The translations under genes were made by a program, and so were the position numbers. From positions 1 to 29,615 of the forward strand of contig JAICXG010000004.1 in NCBI GenBank assembly GCA_025980625.1: a stretch of DNA of 29,615 nucleotides, given 5' to 3'. The DNA is from Chthoniobacterales bacterium (GTDB taxonomy: Bacteria; Verrucomicrobiota; Verrucomicrobiia; Chthoniobacterales; UBA10450). Positions 24,227-29,615 of this stretch are shown here, piece by piece. Below the pieces are notes generated by a model that was not told where the DNA came from, did not search any database, and saw only the letters and a list, made by a program, of their open reading frames with translations. Position 1 is the first letter of the stretch, and each line of letters starts with the position of its first letter.

Positions 24227-25321
24227 TCACAACGCATCCACCGCCGCGCGCAAGTCCTCCATCCTGACTTCGCCTGAGATGCTGGCTCGGCCGATCTCGT
24301 GCGCGACAACAAACCGAATCCGGCCCTGCTCGAATTTCTTATCGCGCTGCAGAGCTTGGAAGATTTTCGCGCGCGGAAAATCCGCCGGCAATGTCGTCGG
24401 AAGCTGATGCACGCGCAGGGCGGCGGCAATTTTCTCCGCTTCGCCTAACGACAATCCCGCGCGCCGCACCGAGACGTGAGCCGCCGCCACCATCCCGAGA
24501 CTGATCGCTTCGCCGTGCAGGATACTTCCATAGCCGGCGGCGTACTCGATGGCGTGGCCGATCGTGTGACCGAAATTCAAAAGCGAACGAACGTCGGCAT
24601 GTTCGCGTTCATCGGCCGCGACGATCTCGGCTTTGATCCTGAGGTTGCGCTCGATGAACCGAGGAAGCGCAACCTTCCAGTTTGCCTCGTCGTTAGGCTG
24701 GAAGCTGCAAGGTTGCGCTACCATCTCGAAAAGCTGCGGGTCCCGAATGATGCCGTGCTTGATTGCCTCGGCGAAACCTTCGCGCCAAATCCGCTCCGGC
24801 AACGTCCGCAGCGTCGCCGTATCCGCGACGACGAGCGCCGGATGATGAAACGCGCCGATGAGATTTTTTCCCGCGGCTGAGTTCACGCCAGTCTTGCCGC
24901 CGATACAGCTATCAACCTGGGCGAGCAGCGTGGTTGGAATCGAGACGTATGGGATCCCGCGCAAAAAGATCGCCGCGACAAACCCGGCAAGATCGCCGAT
25001 GACACCGCCGCCTAACGACACGACAAAGGAGGTGCGATCGAGCCCGGTCGCGCTCATCTCTTCACAAAGCGCGGTCGCTTGCCTCATCGATTTCGCCGTC
25101 TCGCCGCCCGTTACCGGGAACAGTTCTGGAGTAAAACCCTCGGCCCGCAAACTGCGGCAAACCGGCTCGGCAAAAAGCGGCACCACCGCCGCATCTGCAA
25201 TTACCGCGCATTTCTTCCCCGCGAACCGCGCCCTAACGAGTGCGCCGACCTGCTCGAGCAGCGCAGGACCAATCAGCACCTCATAGGGATGCTGGCCAGC
25301 CTGAAGCTTAATCGCTGTCAC
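24227..25321 (-). CDS. aroB: 3-dehydroquinate synthase
   Basis: The second step of the shikimate pathway: conversion of DAHP to 3-dehydroquinate with NAD and a divalent metal. The 364-residue product has the family blocks GGETAKSM, SLGGGVIGDLAGFVAA, IPTTLLAQVDSCIGGKTGVN, GFAEAIKHGII and RSLLNFGHTIGHAIE, with metal-binding Glu and His residues in place. I assign a GTG start at 25321, because it overlaps the TGA of the upstream pseudopilin as GTGA and gives standard length; no ATG lies in the right place. Exact repeat words occur at 24443 and 25010 (Ser-Leu-Gly) and reversed at 24690 (Pro-Asn-Asp). Confidence 0.93.
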   Translation of the reverse strand: MTAIKLQAGQHPYEVLIGPALLEQVGALVRARFAGKKCAVIADAAVVPLFAEPVCRSLRAEGFTPELFPVTGGETAKSMRQATALCEEMSATGLDRTSFVVSLGGGVIGDLAGFVAAIFLRGIPYVSIPTTLLAQVDSCIGGKTGVNSAAGKNLIGAFHHPALVVADTATLRTLPERIWREGFAEAIKHGIIRDPQLFEMVAQPCSFQPNDEANWKVALPRFIERNLRIKAEIVAADEREHADVRSLLNFGHTIGHAIEYAAGYGSILHGEAISLGMVAAAHVSVRRAGLSLGEAEKIAAALRVHQLPTTLPADFPRAKIFQALQRDKKFEQGRIRFVVAHEIGRASISGEVRMEDLRAAVDAL

Positions 25322-25995
25322 GGGTGGCCAGCATAATCCCAGCGGAAATTCGCGTCCGCCTGCGAATTCGAGACGTCCTGGTCGAGCAGAAAATCGCTCC
25401 ACGTCAGGCTGTCGACATGCAAATCGGCAAAGAGCGCATTGATGCGCGTGCGATGATTATGTGTCCCCCCGATCGCAGTTCCTCCCGGCACACTGCTGGC
25501 CTTGTAGACGGTCACGCTGTTGCTGGGATTGCCGGAGAAGCTAACCGTGCTGGCCGTGGTTTGGGTCGGAGCAATGAGAATGAAAGCGGAGGGACGGGCG
25601 ATCGTATCACTCGAGAGACCCAGAACGCTGTTGCCATTAAATCCATAGCTCACCGGGGCGATCGCGTCGTCCTCCGAGGAAGCGCGCTTGTCGAACGGCG
25701 ACTGAAAAATTTTCCAGTTCGGAAGATATTTCGGATGCAGGCTTTTCATCCAGACGACGGTCGCATCCGACGAAAACAAAGTTTCGTCGTTATCATTCAA
25801 GTAAGTCTGTGTGGCGATGCCGAGCTGCCGAAGATTGTTCAGGTCCTGTGCGACGCGGGCTTTCTCCTGGACAGTATTGAAAACCGGAAAAGCGAGGCTG
25901 AGCAAAATCGCAATCACTCCGATGACGACGAACAATTCAATGAGCGTGAAGGCGTGCAGATCTTTTTCCACGGCCGGGTTGGTGAACGCGCGCAC
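25318..25995 (-). CDS. Type IV pilin-like/T2SS-type pseudopilin
   Basis: A 225-residue exported pseudopilin. The N-terminal methylation motif is AFTLIELFVVIGVIAILLSLAFP, with Phe16 as the first mature residue, Glu20 as the conserved Glu5, and Ala instead of Gly before the cleavage site. The globular part contains the NNLRQLG..TYLNDND segment common in Verrucomicrobia and Planctomycetes pseudopilins and ends with a HRTRINALFADLHVDSLTW stretch resembling the H-X9-DG tail. No ATG is near; a GTG at 25995 preceded by CGGA is the most economical start. The frame stays open to 26169 but then overlaps the divergent gene. The TGA overlaps the aroB GTG. It may take part in pilus, secretion or DNA-uptake machinery. 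Confidence 0.8.
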   Translation of the reverse strand: MRAFTNPAVEKDLHAFTLIELFVVIGVIAILLSLAFPVFNTVQEKARVAQDLNNLRQLGIATQTYLNDNDETLFSSDATVVWMKSLHPKYLPNWKIFQSPFDKRASSEDDAIAPVSYGFNGNSVLGLSSDTIARPSAFILIAPTQTTASTVSFSGNPSNSVTVYKASSVPGGTAIGGTHNHRTRINALFADLHVDSLTWSDFLLDQDVSNSQADANFRWDYAGHP

Positions 25996-26081
25996 CGTAG
26001 CATTCCGTTCGCCATTGGGGTAATCGAATTCGCGCGCCGGCAAAGCTTGCCCGGACCGCCGCTTAGCGTGTAGATATCGGC

Positions 26082-26525
26082 ATGGCTCATCCTGTCGACC
26101 CGATCGATCCTGTTCAACCGCCGCCACCACCGCCGCCTCCGGCCGATGGCTCGGCGCGCCCGACCTCAACCGGGCTGCCGTCCAATGTCGCCGCAGCGCT
26201 TGCCTGTTTCCCGCTCATTGGCGGGATAATTTTTTACATTCTCGAGCAGCGCGACAATTTCGTCCGGTTCTACGCGATGCAGTCGATCATCCTCGGCGTC
26301 GCTTGGATCCTGTTCGAAATTATCTGGACGATTTGTTCGAGAATTCTGACCCCGATTCCCGCGCTCGGCTGGGTGTTCGCATTTCTCCTTTGGGTCGTCT
26401 GGGCATTTGCCAGCATCGCCTTCCTCATCGTCCTCATCGTCGCGATCGTGAAAGCTTTCAGCGGCGTCCGCTGGGACATTCCGTGGATCGGCCCGATGGC
26501 GCGTAAACAGACGAACGAACTTTAG
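26082..26525 (+). CDS. DUF4870-like membrane protein
   Basis: A 147-residue integral membrane protein. The N-terminus is a Pro-rich cytoplasmic tail, followed by the DUF4870/Tic20-like pattern ALACFPLIGGIIFYILEQRDNFVRFYAMQSIILG, and then two more hydrophobic helices separated by a short loop. The function is unknown; related proteins are common in many phyla. It is divergent from the pseudopilin (86 bp between starts) and convergent with holA. A GCCTAACGA word (26538-26546) lies in the 47-bp gap after its stop. Confidence 0.8.
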   Translation: MAHPVDPIDPVQPPPPPPPPADGSARPTSTGLPSNVAAALACFPLIGGIIFYILEQRDNFVRFYAMQSIILGVAWILFEIIWTICSRILTPIPALGWVFAFLLWVVWAFASIAFLIVLIVAIVKAFSGVRWDIPWIGPMARKQTNEL

Positions 26526-26572
26526 GAGCGGCGGATCGCCTAACGAACCCGGGGAAAGCGACCGCGTTCTGC

Positions 26573-27694
26573 TCAAGCCGCGAGGAGCTTCACGACGACC
26601 TGATTCAGGACCAACTGGTGGTCGAGCTGGGTGGTGACGATTTGCAGATTGGCGGTAAGGCAGGCTTCAAGACCGGCGATGAGTTGCGCGGTCTCGAAGC
26701 GATGCGCCTGCAGGGCCGCGATGCCTAACGTGTAAGCGTTGATCGAGCCGTCCTTCTTCCGCGGGAGATGGGCGGTCGCAGCCGACGGCAGGCGGTTCAA
26801 GCTTGAGATGAAATGATGCGGCGCGCTCGGCCGCGGAAGCCGATGGCGTTGCATCAGATCTTTGACGAGGAGAAGATTCCGCACCGTCGGGATGATTGCG
26901 ACGAGGAGAATCCCGATGGCCGATTCACCCTGGTCGAGCAAGCGTCTGACGAGCCCCAGAGCGCGCTCCAGATCGCGTGCGGCGAGGGCGTTGCCGAGTT
27001 CGAAAATCACCCCGGCGCGCGAGATCGGAACCAGCTCGCGGACGGTCGTGAGCGTCACTTGCCGCTCCTTCTCGCCGAGGAAGAGATCGAGTTTTTCGAG
27101 TTCGTTGTTGATCGTGCGGCTGTCTCCGCCGGTGAGGAGCACAAATAGATCGAGCGCTTCCTCATCGAATCGCAGCCGGCGCTTTTTGCCTAACGAATGA
27201 ACAAGATCGGCGGCTGCCTCCTCCCATCCGCTCCGGCTGGCGTCGAGTTTGTCCAAAACTTGCAGCTCAGCGATTTTCGCGAGCGTTTTGTAGAAGGAGC
27301 GGCGCTTATCGACTTCCGGTGCGCTGAGGAGAAATTTCACTTCACCTCCGCCGAGGTCGCCTTCGAGTGCGGCGCTCAGCTCCTCGAGCGCGTCCTGCAC
27401 CGCTGCCGAGGTGCCCAGCCTGGTGTCGCCGAGGAAATTCGCGTTCTTGAGCCAGACGAGTTTGCCACCGCCGAAAAAAGGCAGGGTCTGAAGGGCTTCA
27501 ATCGTCGAGCGAATGCGAGCCGCCGCCTGCTCGGCGTGATCGGCGCAGCCGTCAATAATCTCGACTCCAAAATCACCTGCATCCGGCGGCGCCAGGTGAA
27601 CGGCCAACTCCGCCGCCGCACTTTTCACCGCGCTCTCATCGGACCCGACGACGGCATAGATGCGGCTGGTGGCGCGGCCGGCTTTCTTTCTCAT
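26573..27694 (-). CDS. holA: DNA polymerase III subunit delta
   Basis: The clamp-loader subunit that opens the beta sliding clamp. The 373-residue product begins RIYAVVGSDESAVK, the family's N-terminal ATPase-like fold, then LPFFGGGKLVWLKNANF (beta-clamp-opening region), LTGGDSRTINNELEKL and C-terminal helical collar segments such as ALGLVRRLLDQGESAIGILLVAI. It has no Walker A, as expected for delta. The ATG at 27694 is preferred because AGGA lies 8 nt upstream; ATGs at 27703 and 27775 are alternatives. Embedded repeat words: 27188 (Ser-Leu-Gly) and near-match 26723 (Thr-Leu-Gly). Confidence 0.88.
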   Translation of the reverse strand: MRKKAGRATSRIYAVVGSDESAVKSAAAELAVHLAPPDAGDFGVEIIDGCADHAEQAAARIRSTIEALQTLPFFGGGKLVWLKNANFLGDTRLGTSAAVQDALEELSAALEGDLGGGEVKFLLSAPEVDKRRSFYKTLAKIAELQVLDKLDASRSGWEEAAADLVHSLGKKRRLRFDEEALDLFVLLTGGDSRTINNELEKLDLFLGEKERQVTLTTVRELVPISRAGVIFELGNALAARDLERALGLVRRLLDQGESAIGILLVAIIPTVRNLLLVKDLMQRHRLPRPSAPHHFISSLNRLPSAATAHLPRKKDGSINAYTLGIAALQAHRFETAQLIAGLEACLTANLQIVTTQLDHQLVLNQVVVKLLAA

Positions 27695-27771
27695 CGTGCT
27701 CATCCTGCCACGCGGGTGTTGAGCTTCGCAAATCAGTTCGCGCCAACCCGCGCCTAACGAATCCGAACTCG

Positions 27772-28929
27772 TCAAGGCACAATCATCAAGCCGGTCGGAG
27801 CCGCGGGCACGTTCAAGGGTGGCGACACTCCCGAGGGATCAATCAAGCCGAGCAAAAGGTTGTGAGCGTAGGCGATTTCCGCCGGGAGATTGACTACATC
27901 GGTCTGATAAATTTCGAGATAATCCATCCCGTAGCTGTAGCCGGCATTCACGCTTTCATGCAAAATCGCAGCGGGATCATCAGGGACGCCTTGGTTCATG
28001 CGATAGGTCGGGTCGCTGAAGCAATTCCAAAGCATCTGACCTGCAACGTCGGGGCGACTGTCCCAGAGGATTTCAAAAGTCGTGCCGGTGCCCGGAGCCG
28101 GCGGATTAAAAGTTCCGAGTGAGTTCTTCTGCACGATCAAGCGACCTGGCCAGGTGGTGCGTGCGGTGAGAATAGCGTTACGTGCCGCGTAGTTAGGGTC
28201 CGCGTCGAGCGTGCCGTCGGCCGCCACTGCCAGCGTCACCAACTGATTGGGAAATGCCGCCATCGTGGCATCGATGATTTCCTTCCCGGCGGCGAGCAGC
28301 TTATCGGTCGTGTAGCCGACCGCGAGCCACGCTGCGACCTCGTCGGGCGTGTGCGGAACGCTCCAATCTTCACTGTTCGCGTTCGCGAAACTGGCGGCGA
28401 CAATCGTGATTGCCGTGTTGCCTGTGAAATGCGCGCCCGCAGCGGCGATTAGCGCTTCCTTTTTCGCCAGGAAAGTCGGATCCCAAAATACCGGAATAGT
28501 AACCTGCACACCGTCCTCCTCGAACGTGTAGAAGGTGCCGCCGGCGGCGCTGACCGCATCAGTGACCCAAGCCGGTTTGCCGGACTGCGTCTTGATGCGC
28601 AAAAGCACCTTTTTACCCGCGGCGGCCGCGCGGGCCACTTCAGAATCGAGAAAACTCCAATCAAAGACGCCTTCGCTCGGTTCGATGTCAGCCCAATCCT
28701 GGCGAATGCTGATGCCGTCGACATTGAGATTTTGCAGAACAGATTCCGCGCAAGGTTTGCCGGCGGTGGAAAGGGAAAACACGCCTTTGGGCACAGCCGC
28801 CATGATCGCTGGGCCACACAGGCAAATTGTGCCGCAGACCAACGCGGGCAAAAGTCGGCCTGCGCCGATGAAGAGGTAGCGGGGCGAAATCGACACGGAA
28901 ACCATGCGTCGATTTACAGCGGTTTGCAT
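27772..28929 (-). CDS. Exported TIM-barrel glycosidase-like protein, ends at the start of an Fn3-like linker
   Basis: A 385-residue exported protein. A long signal region (hydrophobic about residues 20-45) leads into a barrel with the GH-A-like pattern ISIRQDWADIEPSEGVFDWSFLDSEVARAAAAGKKVLLRI, typical of glycoside hydrolases that bind along the barrel mouth. Candidate acidic residues lie in ANSEDW and in MDYLEIY, but I cannot fix the catalytic pair or family. The protein ends NVPAAPTGLMIVP. This is exactly how a linker into a fibronectin type III domain usually begins, yet a TGA stops it there, so a C-terminal domain may have been lost. No further Fn3 sequence is seen before holA. Confidence 0.6.
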   Translation of the reverse strand: MQTAVNRRMVSVSISPRYLFIGAGRLLPALVCGTICLCGPAIMAAVPKGVFSLSTAGKPCAESVLQNLNVDGISIRQDWADIEPSEGVFDWSFLDSEVARAAAAGKKVLLRIKTQSGKPAWVTDAVSAAGGTFYTFEEDGVQVTIPVFWDPTFLAKKEALIAAAGAHFTGNTAITIVAASFANANSEDWSVPHTPDEVAAWLAVGYTTDKLLAAGKEIIDATMAAFPNQLVTLAVAADGTLDADPNYAARNAILTARTTWPGRLIVQKNSLGTFNPPAPGTGTTFEILWDSRPDVAGQMLWNCFSDPTYRMNQGVPDDPAAILHESVNAGYSYGMDYLEIYQTDVVNLPAEIAYAHNLLLGLIDPSGVSPPLNVPAAPTGLMIVP

Positions 28930-29080
28930 GCCAGCAGCCGACGAGCAGGTAGCTGAATGTCAACCAGATTACCGGCTGATTATCAGTCGTGGAAGCGGTC
29001 GAAAATGGTTGACAATTTCTTCAAAGATAGTCAAAACTACGTCATTCTACGCAGCTCCGCCCAGATCCGAGCAACAGCCT

Positions 29081-29615
29081 ATGAACCGACTCTGTCTATC
29101 CTTCACGAGCGCCTTGGCCGTGCTCCTCGCCGGCGGAGCCTATGCCCAGCAGTTCACCGATGTTTCGGTCGAAGCCGGGCTGCATCGCGAAGCGACACGC
29201 TCCTGGGGCAATCCGCTCTGGGGCGACTTTAATAACGACGGGCAGCTTGATCTGCTTGTTTCGAATCACGAGGCCCCGAGCGGCGTGACCGAAGGGGGCA
29301 CCTATCCCTACATCTATCTCAATAATGGCGATGGGACATTCACGGACGTAAGCGCCACTTCCGGAGTGGTCGAACAGACGCCGGACACCGGCGCGTGGCA
29401 GGGTATCTCGATCGCCGATTACGATGGCGATGGCAATCTCGACATCTTCATCAGCGAGCCGCCCTATCAAGGCGGGCAGAATGCGCCGACCCGCAATCTG
29501 CTCTTTAAGGGTCACGGCGATGGCACGTGGGAGTATGTGAGCGAAGGAGCCGGGTTGCCGACCGATCGTGAATACAGCGAGTGTTCCTTCTTTGTCGATT
29601 ATGATAACGACGGCA
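29081..29615 (+). CDS. Exported FG-GAP/VCBS repeat protein, 5' part only
   Basis: The frame is open from the ATG at 29081 to the window edge (178 codons), so the gene is truncated by the end of the sequence. A signal peptide (about residues 6-22, ending AYA-QQ) precedes QFTDVSVEAGL, the usual opening of FG-GAP/ASPIC-type beta-propellers. Calcium-binding repeats follow: DFNNDGQLDLLVS, DYDGDGNLDIFIS and a third starting DYDNDG. LNNGDGTFTDVS between them is the classic repeat joint. These secreted propellers bind surfaces or ligands; no enzymatic function can be read. It is divergent from the glycosidase-like gene across 151 bp. Confidence 0.85.
   Translation, partial: MNRLCLSFTSALAVLLAGGAYAQQFTDVSVEAGLHREATRSWGNPLWGDFNNDGQLDLLVSNHEAPSGVTEGGTYPYIYLNNGDGTFTDVSATSGVVEQTPDTGAWQGISIADYDGDGNLDIFISEPPYQGGQNAPTRNLLFKGHGDGTWEYVSEGAGLPTDREYSECSFFVDYDNDG

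Noticed and set aside
26082..26169. Extension of the pseudopilin frame upstream to 26169
   Set aside because: It would overlap the divergent DUF4870-like gene and put about 70 charged residues before the prepilin motif; the GTG at 25995 is more plausible.
29009..29014. TTGACA upstream of the FG-GAP gene
   Set aside because: No acceptable -10 element at 15-19 nt spacing, so not called as a promoter.

Overview
The window looks like a chromosomal segment of a GC-rich Gram-negative bacterium. I favour Verrucomicrobiota (Spartobacteria/Chthoniobacterales-like). The reasons are a prepilin of the FTLIE type with an H-X9-DG-like tail, many exported TPR, discoidin-like and FG-GAP proteins, an ARC/Mpa-type proteasomal ATPase outside an actinobacterial context, and several translation genes with no visible Shine-Dalgarno sequence. 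This placement is inference; no rRNA gene is present. No prophage, insertion sequence or CRISPR array was seen.

Layout. 1-4 kb: rpsA (minus), divergent from an exported thioredoxin-like gene, then rpsB-tsf. 4-10 kb: an exported discoidin-like protein and an exported transglutaminase-like protein (both minus), a MIP channel with an altered selectivity position, a decayed APC permease coupled to an EamA transporter, and a membrane-anchored TPR protein. 10-12.8 kb: tRNA-Thr(GGT), tuf, tRNA-Trp(CCA), secE, nusG and rplK, the classic cluster, but it stops after rplK with no rplA. 12.9-13.8 kb: a fluoride riboswitch, crcB and a DUF190 gene. 13.9-15.6 kb: a beta-lactamase-fold protein lacking its catalytic serine, and tRNA-Asp(GTC). 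15.9-21.1 kb: an ARC/Mpa-like AAA+ ATPase followed by two exported metallopeptidases (M49-like and DUF885). 21.1-28.9 kb: an exported TPR protein, a YmdB-type phosphodiesterase, an exported amidase, a pseudopilin overlapping aroB by 4 nt, a DUF4870-like membrane protein, holA and a truncated-looking exported glycosidase-like protein. From 29,081: the start of an FG-GAP/VCBS repeat protein that runs off the window.

Most striking signal. The 9-mer GCCTAACGA occurs 22 times exactly (18 on +, 4 on -), with about 12 more copies carrying one mismatch. Well under one copy is expected by chance. It lies inside unrelated genes on both strands. In nearly all coding copies it reads Pro-Asn-(Asp/Glu) in one orientation or Ser-Leu-Gly in the other. 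It clusters at gene ends and even supplies the stop codon of rpsB. This is how a genome-wide DNA word under nucleotide-level selection behaves, such as a DNA uptake sequence or a Chi/KOPS-like polar motif. I do not recognise it as a described motif.
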